A stretch of 64,000 bases of DNA from Ideonella sp. WA131b (GTDB taxonomy: Bacteria > Pseudomonadota > Gammaproteobacteria > Burkholderiales > Burkholderiaceae_C). Shown here piece by piece: positions 1-8,617 of this stretch. Under the pieces are notes generated by a model that did not search any database, was not told where the DNA came from, and worked only from the letters and a program-made list of their open reading frames with translations. Each line of letters opens with the position of its first letter. Within the stretch, counting starts at the first letter, position 1. The position numbers and the translations under genes are program-made. Location: assembly GCA_023657425.1 (NCBI GenBank), contig JAGTJW010000002.1:176431-240430 (forward strand), in the 5' to 3' direction.

Positions 1-219
1 GGCGGTCAGCAGGGCCTCCACCTGCTGCTTGGACTGGTTGATCTCCGCGCCGCGGGCCTTCTTGGCCTCGGGCGGCAGCGCGGCCAGGCCCTTGAGCAAC
101 TCGGTGAGGCTGCCGCCCTTGCCGAGGAAGCGCGCCTTGGCGTTTTCGAGCTCGGCCGCAGTGGGAGCGGTGTCGAACGCGGTGCGGGCCTGCTGGACGA
201 GCGAGTCGAGGTCGTTCAT
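1..219 (-). CDS. pheS: Phenylalanine-tRNA ligase alpha subunit, N-terminal part
   Basis: Only the first 73 codons lie in the window; the gene continues past base 1. The translation begins [15 protein letters not shown] and continues with [19 protein letters not shown], the coiled-coil N-terminus of PheS that grips tRNA-Phe. PheS pairs with PheT to charge tRNA-Phe in the cytoplasm. It is the last gene visible of the thrS-infC-rpmI-rplT-pheS order, which is conserved in many proteobacteria. The start ATG (complement of 217-219) fits the family N-terminus but has no clear Shine-Dalgarno sequence. A terminator-like hairpin lies about 20 bases upstream, so its expression may be partly uncoupled from rplT. 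Confidence 0.93.
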   Translation of the reverse strand, partial: MNDLDSLVQQARTAFDTAPTAAELENAKARFLGKGGSLTELLKGLAALPPEAKKARGAEINQSKQQVEALLTA

Positions 220-240
220 GAGCAAGATGGAACGGGCGAG

Positions 241-272
241 AAAAAAGGCCGCCCCCCGAAGGTGACGGCCTT
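241..272 (-). terminator. Intrinsic terminator or attenuator between rplT and pheS
   Basis: On the minus strand a stem AAGGCCG...CGGCCTT, extendable by further pairs around a TTCG loop, is followed by a run of T residues. It ends about 20 bases before the pheS start and after the rplT stop at 329. It therefore either ends the ribosomal protein transcript or attenuates pheS. The only short frame in the leader (ATG at 329-327) is not phenylalanine-rich, so a PheM-like leader peptide is not supported. Confidence 0.7.
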
Positions 273-328
273 GGATGCAAGAGCTCGGGACGAGGGCCGC
301 CGCCGGAGCGGCAAGCCGTCCCGGAACA

Positions 329-685
329 TCAAGCGAGCTGGGCCTTCACCTTCTCGACGATGCTCTTGAAGCCCGCCGGGTCGTGGATGGCCATGTCGGA
401 CAGGACCTTGCGGTCGATGTCGATCTGCGCCTTCTTCAGGCCGGCCATGAACTTGCTGTACGTGACGCCCAGTTCACGGCTCGCGGCGTTGATGCGCGCG
501 ATCCAGAGCTGGCGGAACACCCGCTTGCGGGTGCGGCGGTCACGGTAGGCGTACTGGCCCGCCTTCATCACCGCCTGCTTGGCGATGCGGAAGACGTTCT
601 TGCGGCGGCCGCGGAAACCCTTGGCCAGGGCCAGGATCTTCTTGTGGCGGGCGTGGGCGATGACACCACGTTTGACGCGAGGCAT
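329..685 (-). CDS. rplT: 50S ribosomal protein L20
   Basis: This 118-residue protein starts [18 protein letters not shown] and contains [19 protein letters not shown], the highly basic N-terminal extension and helices of L20. L20 binds 23S rRNA early in large-subunit assembly and in E. coli also represses its own operon. The length matches the family norm of 117-119 residues. It follows rpmI by about 30 bases and is co-directional with infC, so it is probably cotranscribed. Its stop codon at 329 precedes a terminator-like hairpin before pheS. Confidence 0.98.
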   Translation of the reverse strand: MPRVKRGVIAHARHKKILALAKGFRGRRKNVFRIAKQAVMKAGQYAYRDRRTRKRVFRQLWIARINAASRELGVTYSKFMAGLKKAQIDIDRKVLSDMAIHDPAGFKSIVEKVKAQLA

Positions 686-717
686 GGGTGTGCTCCTTCG
701 TGTTCAGTGGTGCTTGC

Positions 718-921
718 TCAGAGGCCGGCGAACGGCAGCATCTGCGCCATGTGGCCCATGTTCGTCTCGTGGACGTTCACAGCGCCGCGGAGTTGCCGCT
801 TGCGGGTGGTGCTCTTCTTGGTGAGGATGTGGCGCTTGAAAGCCTGGCCCCGCTTGACGGTGCCACCCGGACGAACGCGGAAGCGCTTCTTCGCGCCGCT
901 CTTGGTCTTCATCTTGGGCAT
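718..921 (-). CDS. rpmI: 50S ribosomal protein L35
   Basis: The 67-residue product starts [16 protein letters not shown] and ends in AQMLPFAGL, typical of L35, a small basic protein of the large ribosomal subunit. The frame is open further upstream, but the ATG at 921 is chosen because it gives the exact family N-terminus and is preceded by AAGGAGCATGCAC, a strong ribosome binding site. It lies between infC and rplT in the standard order. Confidence 0.97.
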   Translation of the reverse strand: MPKMKTKSGAKKRFRVRPGGTVKRGQAFKRHILTKKSTTRKRQLRGAVNVHETNMGHMAQMLPFAGL

Positions 922-1049
922 GTGCATGCTCCTTCTTTGATTGCTGCTGCAGGCGGCCCCGGATGACCCGGAACACTTGTCGGCCTGCAGCCGCTTCTTT
1001 TCGGGCACCGGGTCGACCAGACCCCATGCCCGAATCTTTCGCCGTCGCC

Positions 1050-1598
1050 CTACTTCCGTCTGGGCGCCAGCACCATGATCATCTGCCGGCCTTCGAGCTT
1101 GGGCATGTGCTCGACCATCGCCACGTCGGAGAGCTCGTCGCGGATGCGTTCCAGCATGCGCATGCCGATCTCCTGGTGGGTGATCTCCCGGCCCCGGAAG
1201 CGCAGCGTCACCTTGCCTTTGTCACCGTCTTCGGCGATGAAGCGGCGCAGGTTGCGCATCTTGATCGCGTAGTCGCCGTCGTCGGTGCCGGGGCGGAACT
1301 TCACTTCCTTGATCTCGATGACCTTCTGCTTGGCCTTGGCCTCGGCCGCCTTCTTCTGCTCCTGATACTTGAACTTGCCGTAGTCCATCAACCGGCACAC
1401 GGGTGGATCGGCGGTGGCGGCGATCTCGACAAGGTCGACGTCCAATTCCCCGGCCATGCGCAACGCTTCCATCAGCGGAACGATGCCCAGCGGCTCGTTC
1501 TCGACCCCGTTCAGGCGCACCTGCGGCGCCATGATCTCCCGGTTCAGACGGTGCTTGCGCTCCGCGTTGGGCACGCGGCGATCCATGAAGGTAGCGAT
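1050..1598 (-). CDS. infC: Translation initiation factor IF-3, ATC start
   Basis: IF-3 binds the 30S subunit, prevents premature 50S joining and proofreads the start codon. The protein contains [19 protein letters not shown] and [13 protein letters not shown], the IF-3 N- and C-domain signatures. The first ATG (1586) has no suitably spaced Shine-Dalgarno. Four codons upstream an ATC (complement of 1596-1598) sits 8 bases after AGGAG (1607-1611) and gives [15 protein letters not shown], matching the longer N-terminus usual in betaproteobacteria. A non-AUG start is known for E. coli infC (AUU) and underlies autoregulation by IF-3. The resulting length is 182 residues. Confidence 0.92.
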   Translation of the reverse strand: MATFMDRRVPNAERKHRLNREIMAPQVRLNGVENEPLGIVPLMEALRMAGELDVDLVEIAATADPPVCRLMDYGKFKYQEQKKAAEAKAKQKVIEIKEVKFRPGTDDGDYAIKMRNLRRFIAEDGDKGKVTLRFRGREITHQEIGMRMLERIRDELSDVAMVEHMPKLEGRQMIMVLAPRRK

Positions 1599-1670
1599 GG
1601 TTCCAGCTCCTGTGGCAACCCGAAGGCGGTGCGGGCCACGTCAAAAATCAAAGCGCGCCACAAGGCAGCC

Positions 1671-3578
1671 TCAGACCTTGGCAACGATGTCGGCGAGCAG
1701 CCTCTCGGCAAAACTCGTCAGCGGCATCGTGCCCAGATCTCGGTTACCCCGGGCGCGCACGGCAACGGTCCCGTCCGCCTTCTCCTTGTCGCCAACGACG
1801 AGGATGTACGGGACCTTCTGCAACGAATGCTCACGGATTTTATAGCCGATCTTGTCGGCGCGCAAATCGGCCTGAGCCCTAACTCCTTGTTTTTGCAGCG
1901 ATTTCACCACTTCCGATGCATAGTCGGCCGTCGGTTCGCTGATCGAGGCCACCACCACCTGCACCGGCGCCAGCCAGGCGGGCAGCGCGCCGGCGTGCTG
2001 TTCGATCAGGATGCCGATGAAACGCTCCAGGCTGCCGACGATGGCGCGGTGCAGCATCACCGGGTGGCGCCGGCTGGAGTCCTCGGCCACGTACTCGGCG
2101 CCCAGGCGCTCGGCCATGGAGAAGTCGACCTGCATCGTGCCGCACTGCCAGGGGCGGCCGATGGCGTCCTTCAGCGTGTACTCGATCTTGGGACCGTAGA
2201 AGGCGCCGTCGCCCGGGGCGATGACAAACTCGCAGCCGCTGGCGCGCAGGCTCTCCATCAACGCGTGCTCGGCCTTGTCCCAGATGGCATCCGAGCCGAT
2301 GCGCGCCTCGGGGCGCGTGGCCACCTTGTAGATGATGTCCGTGAAGCCGAAGTCCCTGTACACCTGCTGCAGCAGCGCCGTGTAGGGCACGCACTCGGCC
2401 AGGATCATGTCTTCGGTGCAGAAGATGTGGCCGTCGTCCTGCGTGAAGCCGCGCACCCGCATGATGCCGTGCAGGCCGCCCGTGGGCTCGTTTCGGTGGC
2501 ACTGACCGAACTCGCCGTAGCGCAGCGGCAGGTCGCGGTAGCTCTTGATGCCCTGCTTGAAGATCAGGATGTGCCCGGGGCAGTTCATCGGCTTGAGCGC
2601 GTAGTCGCGCTTCTCCGACTCCGTCGTGAACATGTTGTCGCGGTACTTGTCCCAGTGGCCCGTCTTCTCCCAGAGGGCCTTGTCGAGGATCTGCGGGCCC
2701 TTGACCTCCTGGTAGCCGTTGTCGCGGTAGACGCGGCGCATGGTCTGCTCCACCTCCTGCCACACCGTCCAGCCCTTGGGGTGCCAGAACACCGTGCCGG
2801 GGCTGTGCTCGTCGAGGTGGAACAGGTCGAGCTCGCGGCCCAGGCGGCGGTGGTCGCGCTTCTCGGCCTCTTCCAGCATGCGCAGGTAGCCCTGCAGCTC
2901 GTCTTTCGTGGCCCAGGCCGTGCCGTAGATGCGCTGCAGCTGCTCGTTGGCCTGGTCGCCGCGCCAGTAGGCGCCGGCCACTTTCATGAGCTTGAAGTGC
3001 TTCAGGCGGCCCGTGCTGGGCACGTGCGGGCCGCGGCACAGGTCTTCGAAGCCGCCTTCGCGGTACAGGCTCACCTCCTCGCCGGCCGGGATGCTGCCGA
3101 TGATCTCGGCCTTGTAGACCTCGCCCTGCGCCTTGAAGTGCGCGATGGCGTCGTCGCGCGGCAGCACGCGTCGCACCACGGGCTCGTTCTTCGCGGCGAG
3201 CTCGCCCATGCGCTTTTCGATCGCGGCCAGGTCTTCCGGCGTGAAGGGGCGCTTGTAGGCGAAGTCGTAATAGAAGCCGTTCTCGATGACCGGGCCGATC
3301 GTCACCTGCGCCTCGGGGAACAGCTCCTTCACCGCGTAGGCCAGCAGGTGCGCCGTGCTGTGGCGGATGATCTCCAGGCCGTCGGCGTCCTTGTCCGTGA
3401 CGATGGCCAGTTGCGCGTCGGCCTCGATGCGGTGGCTGAGGTCGACGACACGGCCATCCACCTTGGCCGCAAGCGCGGCCTTGGCCAGGCCCGGGCCGAT
3501 GCTGGCAGCCACCTCGCCCACCGTGAGGGGGCCGGGGTACTCGCGGCGGGCGCCGTCGGGGAGCGTGATCTGGATCAT
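1671..3578 (-). CDS. thrS: Threonine-tRNA ligase
   Basis: This 635-residue enzyme charges tRNA-Thr. It has an N-terminal TGS domain (about residues 1-61), the editing domain with the HSTAH motif at 73-77, the class II catalytic core with [13 protein letters not shown] supplying the zinc Cys and a His, and a C-terminal anticodon-binding domain ending [14 protein letters not shown]. The length matches the family. It is the first gene of the translation operon. The roughly 170-base leader contains a threonine-rich short frame and a terminator (see 3600-3762), suggesting control by charged tRNA-Thr supply. Confidence 0.98.
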   Translation of the reverse strand: MIQITLPDGARREYPGPLTVGEVAASIGPGLAKAALAAKVDGRVVDLSHRIEADAQLAIVTDKDADGLEIIRHSTAHLLAYAVKELFPEAQVTIGPVIENGFYYDFAYKRPFTPEDLAAIEKRMGELAAKNEPVVRRVLPRDDAIAHFKAQGEVYKAEIIGSIPAGEEVSLYREGGFEDLCRGPHVPSTGRLKHFKLMKVAGAYWRGDQANEQLQRIYGTAWATKDELQGYLRMLEEAEKRDHRRLGRELDLFHLDEHSPGTVFWHPKGWTVWQEVEQTMRRVYRDNGYQEVKGPQILDKALWEKTGHWDKYRDNMFTTESEKRDYALKPMNCPGHILIFKQGIKSYRDLPLRYGEFGQCHRNEPTGGLHGIMRVRGFTQDDGHIFCTEDMILAECVPYTALLQQVYRDFGFTDIIYKVATRPEARIGSDAIWDKAEHALMESLRASGCEFVIAPGDGAFYGPKIEYTLKDAIGRPWQCGTMQVDFSMAERLGAEYVAEDSSRRHPVMLHRAIVGSLERFIGILIEQHAGALPAWLAPVQVVVASISEPTADYASEVVKSLQKQGVRAQADLRADKIGYKIREHSLQKVPYILVVGDKEKADGTVAVRARGNRDLGTMPLTSFAERLLADIVAKV

Positions 3579-3599
3579 GGGGTGTCCTTGAAGGGCATG

Positions 3600-3625
3600 A
3601 AAAAAGCGCGGGGGTGCCGCGCTTT
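3600..3625 (-). terminator. Intrinsic terminator in the thrS leader (candidate attenuator)
   Basis: The minus strand reads AAAGCGCGG (3625-3617), a CACCC loop, CCGCGCTTT (3611-3603), then further T residues: a perfect 9-bp stem with a U tract. It lies inside the transcribed leader, 22 bases before the thrS ATG, so it can only act by premature termination. GGGTGTC just after the leader-peptide stop can pair with GGCACCC in the terminator's 5' arm and loop. This would be a competing antiterminator, with three further pairs after one mismatch. Confidence 0.78.
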
Positions 3626-3668
3626 GTTCGATGGGGAGGAGATGTTCGGACGTGCGCGGGACACCCGG

Positions 3669-3710
3669 CTAGCAGCCGGTGGCGGTGAAGCTCGTAGTCC
3701 GCGGTGTCAT
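3669..3710 (-). CDS. Threonine-rich leader peptide upstream of thrS
   Basis: The frame ATG (3710-3708) to TAG (3671-3669) encodes MTPRTTSFTATGC. Five of 13 codons are Thr (ACA, ACT, ACG, ACC, ACC), at positions 2, 5, 6, 9 and 11. A purine-rich AAGGAAAGG (3729-3721) precedes the start by 10 bases. The stop codon is followed directly by the segment that could act as antiterminator. The arrangement matches ribosome-mediated attenuators such as E. coli thrL or pheM: stalling at Thr codons would favour antitermination and thrS expression. Translation of this frame is inferred from sequence only. Confidence 0.65.
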   Translation of the reverse strand: MTPRTTSFTATGC

Positions 3711-3756
3711 AACCGTCGTGCCTTTCCTTGCCCTTGTTGCGTGGAGACCGGATCAC

Positions 3757-3762
3757 ATTGTA
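3757..3762 (-). promoter_or_regulatory. Candidate -10 element of the thrS promoter
   Basis: The minus strand shows TACAAT, one mismatch from the sigma-70 consensus TATAAT, about 47 bases upstream of the leader-peptide start. No good -35 hexamer is visible 16-18 bases further upstream. Transcription from here would include the whole leader peptide and terminator. Confidence 0.45.
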
Positions 3763-3785
3763 GGCAGCTTTGCCCTCAGCAGGGC

Positions 3786-3810
3786 ATCGACAGGCTCAGC
3801 CCGAACGAAG
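3786..3810. repeat. Partial copy of the TTCGACAGGCTCAGCCCGAACG intergenic repeat
   Basis: This is a short partial copy (CGACAGGCTCAGCCCGAACG) of an intergenic repeat seen several times in this window (7288, 42987-43142, 43473). It lies between the thrS promoter and the end of the patatin-like gene. Such repeats are common in Burkholderiales intergenic regions; their function is unknown. Confidence 0.6.
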
Positions 3811-3814
3811 CATG

Positions 3815-4909
3815 TCACGGCAGCGGCTCGACCTCGACACCCTGCCCCGGCCGGCCGCCGCGCGCGACCCATTCCGCGAACTCGTCGGCCAGTCGCTGCG
3901 ACTCGGCGTAGGCCCCGCGCCACATGGCCTGGCGGCCGGCCTCGTCGTCGCCCCAGTTCTTGAAGTCGCGGCGGTCGGGCAGCTTGCCGCCGGGCAGCGC
4001 CGCGATCCACTCGTCGCGCGGTGCCATCACCACCACGCGCGACAGCGCGGCCGTGGCGGCGTGGCGGCGTTTCCAGGGCTTGTCGAGCCAGCCCGGCACC
4101 ACGTGCGGGCCGAAGTGGGGGTAAAGCACCACGCCGTCGTCGAAGCCGCGGTAGTCGAGATGCAGGTGGTAGTCGGTGATGCCGCCGTCCCAGTAGGTGC
4201 CGCTCGGGCCGCCAGGCACATCGCGCACGGCCTCGAGCACGAAGGGGATGGTGCAGCTGGCCAGCACGGCCGCCGTGAGGTTGTGTGTCGTCAACGCCAC
4301 TTGGCGGGTAGGGAAGTCGGTCAGCGCCAGGGGCAGCGACTCGCGCGCATCCGCGAAAACGATGCGCTCCAGCCAGCCGCCCAAGGCGCGCCGGTGCAGC
4401 GCGTTGGCGGCGAAGGCCGCCGCCCAGCCCAGCGGCTGGCGCACGCGCCCGGCGTGGTGCAACAGCCCGCGGCCGCGACTGGTAAACACGTGCAGGCGGT
4501 AACGCGGGTGCGACAGCACTTCGGCTGCCTGTGTCCCCAAGCGCTCCTCGAGGCGTCGGCTGAAGTGCTCGGTGACGACAGCCGCCGTGGGCATGCGCCC
4601 TGGCGCGTGCGGGTAGCTCTGGGTGATGTAGTCCTCGGCCAACTGGGCCAGCGCCGCGTCGGCTCCGCCCTCGGTGCGCCGGCAGGCGGCGGCCATGCGC
4701 CAGGCGCCGATGCTGGCGCCCAGAAGATGCACGGTCTGCGCGCTCTGCGGCAGCCAGTGGCCGAAGATGAAGCGGTCCAGCGGCAGCAGCGTGATGCCCT
4801 TGGCGCCACCGGCCGCAGCTGGAACGGCGCGCACATCGGCCGCACCCAGGCCGCGCTCGGCCAGGTGCGCCCGCGCCTGCGGGCCGGCCAGCACGCGCAG
4901 TGCCTTCAT
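3815..4909 (-). CDS. Patatin-like phospholipase family protein
   Basis: The 364-residue protein carries the patatin catalytic dyad context. A GxSxG nucleophile elbow, GASIG, lies at residues 64-68 (Ser66), and TYWDGGITDYH near residue 240 supplies the Asp-Gly-Gly motif. An oxyanion-type glycine stretch (AAAGGAKGI) lies at about 31-40. Patatins hydrolyse acyl groups from lipids; the substrate here is unknown. No signal peptide is evident. Its ATG lies one base after the tex stop codon, so the two genes are probably translationally coupled. Confidence 0.85.
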   Translation of the reverse strand: MKALRVLAGPQARAHLAERGLGAADVRAVPAAAGGAKGITLLPLDRFIFGHWLPQSAQTVHLLGASIGAWRMAAACRRTEGGADAALAQLAEDYITQSYPHAPGRMPTAAVVTEHFSRRLEERLGTQAAEVLSHPRYRLHVFTSRGRGLLHHAGRVRQPLGWAAAFAANALHRRALGGWLERIVFADARESLPLALTDFPTRQVALTTHNLTAAVLASCTIPFVLEAVRDVPGGPSGTYWDGGITDYHLHLDYRGFDDGVVLYPHFGPHVVPGWLDKPWKRRHAATAALSRVVVMAPRDEWIAALPGGKLPDRRDFKNWGDDEAGRQAMWRGAYAESQRLADEFAEWVARGGRPGQGVEVEPLP

Positions 4910-4910
4910 C

Positions 4911-7265
4911 TCACGGCCGACCCTGCAGCTTGGCGAAGGCGGCGGCCATGGCGCCGCCGGCCGCCGGTTCGGGTGTGCGGCCCCGGGGCTGCTCGCCGCG
5001 GCCGGCCGGGTGGAAACGGTTGTCGGCGGCTCCGCCGGGGCGCGCCGCGTCCCCAGGCGCGTCGAGCTTCATCGTCAGTGCGATGCGCTTGCGGGCGAGG
5101 TCCACCTCCAGCACGCGCACCCGCACCACCTGCCCGGCGCGCACCACCTCGCGCGCATCGGCCACGAACTTGTTCGCCAGCTGGCTCACGTGCACCAGGC
5201 CGTCCTGGTGCACGCCCAGGTCGATGAAGGCGCCGAACTGCGCGACGTTGCTGACGGTGCCCTCCAGCATCATGCCCGGCTGCAGGTCCTTGATGTCGGA
5301 GACACCCTCGTTGAAGCGCGCCACCACGAAATCGGGGCGCGGGTCACGGCCAGGCTTCTCGAGCTCGGCAACGATGTCCTTGACGGTGATGGCGCCAAAG
5401 CGCTCGTCAGCAAAGGCCTCGGGGCGCAGCGTCTTGAGCACGTCGGCATTGCCCATCAGCGCCTGCACGGGGCACTTCACCTGGCTCAGCATCTTTTCCA
5501 CCACCTGGTAGGTTTCCGGGTGCACGCCGGTCATGTCCAGCGGGTTGTCGCCGTCGCGGATGCGCAAGAAGCCGGCGGCCTGCTCGAAGGTCTTCGGCCC
5601 CAAGCCCGCCACCTCCAGCAGCTGGCGGCGGTTGACAAACGCGCCGTGCGCGTCCCGCCAGCGGACGATGCTGGCAGCGACGGCCGGGCTGAGGCCCGAG
5701 ACGCGGGCCAGCAGCGGCGCGCTTGCGGTGTTGAGGTCCACGCCCACCTTGTTGACGCAATCCTCGACCACGGCCTCGAGCGTGCGCGCCAGGCCCGCCT
5801 GGTTGACGTCGTGCTGGTACTGGCCCACGCCGATGCTCTTGGGGTCGATCTTCACGAGCTCGGCCAGCGGGTCCTGCAGGCGCCTTGCGATGCTCACCGC
5901 GCCGCGCAGGCTCACGTCGAGCTCGGACAGTTCCTTGCTCGCATACTCGCTTGCGCTGTAGACCGAGGCGCCGGCCTCGCTGACCACCACCTTCTGGATC
6001 TGCATGTCGGGCGCGAGCTTGGCGATGCGCGCGATGAGGTCGGCGGCGAGCCTGTCGGTCTCGCGACTGGCGGTGCCGTTGCCGATGGCGATGAGGTTCA
6101 CGCCGTGCGCAGCCACCAGCCGGCCCAGGCTGTGCAGGCTGCCCTCCCAGTCGCAGCGGGGCTCGTGTGGGTAGACGGTGTCGGTGGCCAGCACCTTGCC
6201 GGTGCTGCTCACCACGGCCACCTTCACGCCGGTGCGGATGCCGGGGTCCAGGCCCATCACCACCTTCTTGCCGGCGGGGGCGGCCAGCAGCAGGTCGCGC
6301 AGGTTGTCGGCGAAGACCTTGATGGCCACGGCCTCGGCCTCCTCACGCAGGCGGCCGAAGAGGTCGCGCTCCAGGCTCAGGCTGAGCTTGACCTTCCAGG
6401 CCCAGGCGACGCACTTGCGGATCAGGTCGTCGGCACGGCGACCCGCATGGCTCCAGCCCAGGTGGCGGGCGATCCGGCCCTCCGCCAGGCCGGGCTTGCC
6501 AGGCAACAACTCCTCGTCGAGCACCAGCTTCGCGTCCAGCCACTCCAGCTTGCGGCCCCGGAACACTGCCAGCGCACGGTGGCTGGGCACGGTGCGGATG
6601 GGCTCGGCGTAGTCGAAGTAATCGCGGAACTTCGTGGCATCGGCGTGGTGGCCGTCCTTGCCCTCGACCAGCCTGCTCTGGAACAGGCCTTCGCTCCAGA
6701 GCCAGTCGCGCAGCGTGCCGATGAGCGCGGCGTCTTCGGCCCAGCGCTCCGAGAGGATGTCGCGGACGCCGTCGAGCACGGCCGGCGCGTCGGCAAAGCC
6801 GCCCTCGGCGTTGATGAAGGCCGCGGCCTCGGCCAGTGGCTCCCGCGTGGGGTCGGTGAACAGCTGCTCGGCCAGCGGCTCCAAGCCCGCCTCGCGGGCG
6901 ATCATGCCCTTGGTGCGGCGCTTGGGCTTGTAGGGCAGGTAGACGTCCTCCAGCTCCTGCTTGGTGTGCGCGGCCTCGATGGCGGCGCGCAACTCGGCCG
7001 ACAGCTTGCCCTGCTCGTCGATGCTCCTGAGCACCGCGGCGCGGCGCTCGGCCAGCTCGCGCAGGTACACGATGCGCACCTCCAGTTCGCGCAGCTGGAT
7101 GTCGTCGAGGCCGTCGGTGGCCTCCTTGCGGTAGCGGGCGATGAAGGGGACGGTGGCGCCGCCGTCGAGCAGTTCGATGGCGGTGGTCACTTGCGCCGGC
7201 CGGACCTTGAGTTCGGCGGCAATCTGCAGGGCAATCGGGTGCAAGGGAACAGGGGTCGAAAACAC
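4911..7265 (-). CDS. tex: Tex family RNA-binding transcription accessory protein
   Basis: This 784-residue protein has the Tex architecture: an N-terminal helical domain with GGATVPFIARYRKEATDGLDD, a YqgF/RNase H-like domain (VMGLDPGIRTGVKVAVV near residue 335), helix-hairpin-helix repeats (SPAVAASIVRWRDAHGAF near 520), and an S1 RNA-binding domain (GTVSNVAQFGAFIDLG near 660). Tex binds nucleic acid and influences transcription and stress tolerance. The best start is a GTG at 7265 that gives the usual N-terminus, although no strong ribosome binding site is visible. The protein ends in a Gly/Pro/Ala-rich tail beyond the S1 domain. Confidence 0.95.
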   Translation of the reverse strand: MFSTPVPLHPIALQIAAELKVRPAQVTTAIELLDGGATVPFIARYRKEATDGLDDIQLRELEVRIVYLRELAERRAAVLRSIDEQGKLSAELRAAIEAAHTKQELEDVYLPYKPKRRTKGMIAREAGLEPLAEQLFTDPTREPLAEAAAFINAEGGFADAPAVLDGVRDILSERWAEDAALIGTLRDWLWSEGLFQSRLVEGKDGHHADATKFRDYFDYAEPIRTVPSHRALAVFRGRKLEWLDAKLVLDEELLPGKPGLAEGRIARHLGWSHAGRRADDLIRKCVAWAWKVKLSLSLERDLFGRLREEAEAVAIKVFADNLRDLLLAAPAGKKVVMGLDPGIRTGVKVAVVSSTGKVLATDTVYPHEPRCDWEGSLHSLGRLVAAHGVNLIAIGNGTASRETDRLAADLIARIAKLAPDMQIQKVVVSEAGASVYSASEYASKELSELDVSLRGAVSIARRLQDPLAELVKIDPKSIGVGQYQHDVNQAGLARTLEAVVEDCVNKVGVDLNTASAPLLARVSGLSPAVAASIVRWRDAHGAFVNRRQLLEVAGLGPKTFEQAAGFLRIRDGDNPLDMTGVHPETYQVVEKMLSQVKCPVQALMGNADVLKTLRPEAFADERFGAITVKDIVAELEKPGRDPRPDFVVARFNEGVSDIKDLQPGMMLEGTVSNVAQFGAFIDLGVHQDGLVHVSQLANKFVADAREVVRAGQVVRVRVLEVDLARKRIALTMKLDAPGDAARPGGAADNRFHPAGRGEQPRGRTPEPAAGGAMAAAFAKLQGRP

Positions 7266-7287
7266 GAAGCCGCGCAGTGTACGGGGG

Positions 7288-7330
7288 GCTTCGGCAGGCC
7301 CGTCCTGAGCTTGTCGAAGGGCTCAGCCCG
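7288..7330. repeat. Full-length copy of the intergenic inverted repeat
   Basis: The stretch runs from GCTTCGGCAGGCCCGTCC through TGAGCTTGTCGAAGGG to CTCAGCCCG. It is the same element as at 43473-43517. It fills the gap upstream of tex and supplies the stop codon of the flavoprotein gene (TGA at 7325-7323). The repeat has therefore become the 3' end of a coding region. Confidence 0.8.
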
Positions 7331-8561
7331 CACGGATCGGGCCCAGCCAGGCCGCGGCGCCCGCGCCCGCCGCACGGCCGGTGGCGAAGCTGGCCGTGAG
7401 CAGATAGCCCCCGGTGGGCGCCTCCCAATCCAGCATCTCACCGGCGCAGAACACCCCCGGCTTCGCCTTCAGCATGAGTCGCTGGTCGAGCGCCTCGAAG
7501 GCCACGCCGCCGGCGCTGCTGATGGCCTCGTCGATGGGCCGTGGCGCCGTTGCGGTCAGGGGCAGCGCCTTCACGAGCTGAGCCAGCCGCGCGACATCCT
7601 GCCGTGCCGCGGGCTCGCGGCGCATCACCACCTCCCACAGCAGCGCCGCCTTGGCCGCGCCCAGATTGAGTCGCGACTGCAGGTGCGAGCCCAGCGAGCG
7701 GCTGCCGCGCGGGTGTGCCAGCTCGCGCGCCACCCAGGCGGCGTCGCGGTCGGGCAGCAGGTCGAGCCGGAAGCTGGCACGGCCGTCACGCGCGATCGCA
7801 TCACGCAGCCACGCCGAGGCGGCGTAGACCAGGCTGCCTTCCAAGCCGCCGTCCGTGATCACCATCTCGCCCACCTGCTCGAAGCCCTCGAACGACAGGC
7901 GCACGCCCTTCAACGGCGCGCCGGCGTGCTCGCGCTGCAGCTTCTCGCTCCAGCCGATGTCGAAGCCGCAGTTGCTGGGCACCAGCGGCGCCAGCGCCAC
8001 GCCAGCGTCGCGCAGCCAGGGCCACCAGGCGCCGTCGGAGCCCAACCGCCTCCAGCTGGCGCCGCCCAGGGCCAGCACGGTGGCACGCGGCTTCAGTCTG
8101 CGCGGGCCCTGCGGCGTGTCGAAGCGCAGCGCGCCCTCGGCGCCCCAGCCCTGCCATCGGTGGCGCATGTGGAACTGCACGCCCTGCCCGCGCAGCCGGT
8201 GCAGCCACGTGCGCAGCAACGGTGCGGCCTTCAGGTCACACGGGAAGACACGGCCGCTGCTGCCGACGAAGGTCTCCACGCCCAGCGCCGCGGCCCAGTC
8301 GCGCAGCGCCTGCGCCGGGAGGGCCTCGAGTGCGGCCTGCAGCGCCGGCGGCCGCGCGCCGTAGCGTGTGACGAAGCGCTCCCACGGCTCGCCATGGGTA
8401 AGGTTGAGCCCACCCTTGCCCGCGAGCAGGAACTTCCGCCCGGCCGAGGGCATGCCGTCGAACACGTGCACGGCGTGGCCGCGGGCGGCCAGGGTTTCAG
8501 CCGCCATCAGGCCGGCAGGGCCGGCGCCGACGACGGCGACATCGATGGAAGGCGCTTGCAT
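7323..8561 (-). CDS. BaiN/HI0933-like NAD(P)/FAD-dependent oxidoreductase
   Basis: The 412-residue flavoprotein opens with VAVVGAGPAGLMAAETLA, a Rossmann FAD-binding motif (GAGPAG at 12-17). It continues with GRKFLLAGKGGLNLTH, typical of the HI0933/BaiN/YhiN family. The C-terminus has a second FAD contact region (CAGEMLDWEAPTGGYLL). The physiological substrate of this family is not settled. The ATG at 8561 is chosen over one 15 codons upstream because it places the Rossmann strand at the N-terminus. It diverges from the TauE gene, with only 56 bases between the starts. Confidence 0.88.
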   Translation of the reverse strand: MQAPSIDVAVVGAGPAGLMAAETLAARGHAVHVFDGMPSAGRKFLLAGKGGLNLTHGEPWERFVTRYGARPPALQAALEALPAQALRDWAAALGVETFVGSSGRVFPCDLKAAPLLRTWLHRLRGQGVQFHMRHRWQGWGAEGALRFDTPQGPRRLKPRATVLALGGASWRRLGSDGAWWPWLRDAGVALAPLVPSNCGFDIGWSEKLQREHAGAPLKGVRLSFEGFEQVGEMVITDGGLEGSLVYAASAWLRDAIARDGRASFRLDLLPDRDAAWVARELAHPRGSRSLGSHLQSRLNLGAAKAALLWEVVMRREPAARQDVARLAQLVKALPLTATAPRPIDEAISSAGGVAFEALDQRLMLKAKPGVFCAGEMLDWEAPTGGYLLTASFATGRAAGAGAAAWLGPIRAG

Positions 8562-8617
8562 GGCGGCGCGACTGTACGGCGCCTGTGCAGCCGCGGCCGC
8601 CACCACAATGCGGGCCG

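Noticed and set aside
327..329. PheM-like leader peptide overlapping the rplT stop
   Set aside because: The frame begins [11 protein letters not shown] and is not Phe-rich before the hairpin, so it does not support peptide-mediated attenuation of pheS.
963..3911. 982-codon open frame on the plus strand across infC and thrS
   Set aside because: It lies antisense to two unmistakable genes and has the His/Ala/Val/Arg-rich composition of GC-rich shadow frames; no family resemblance.
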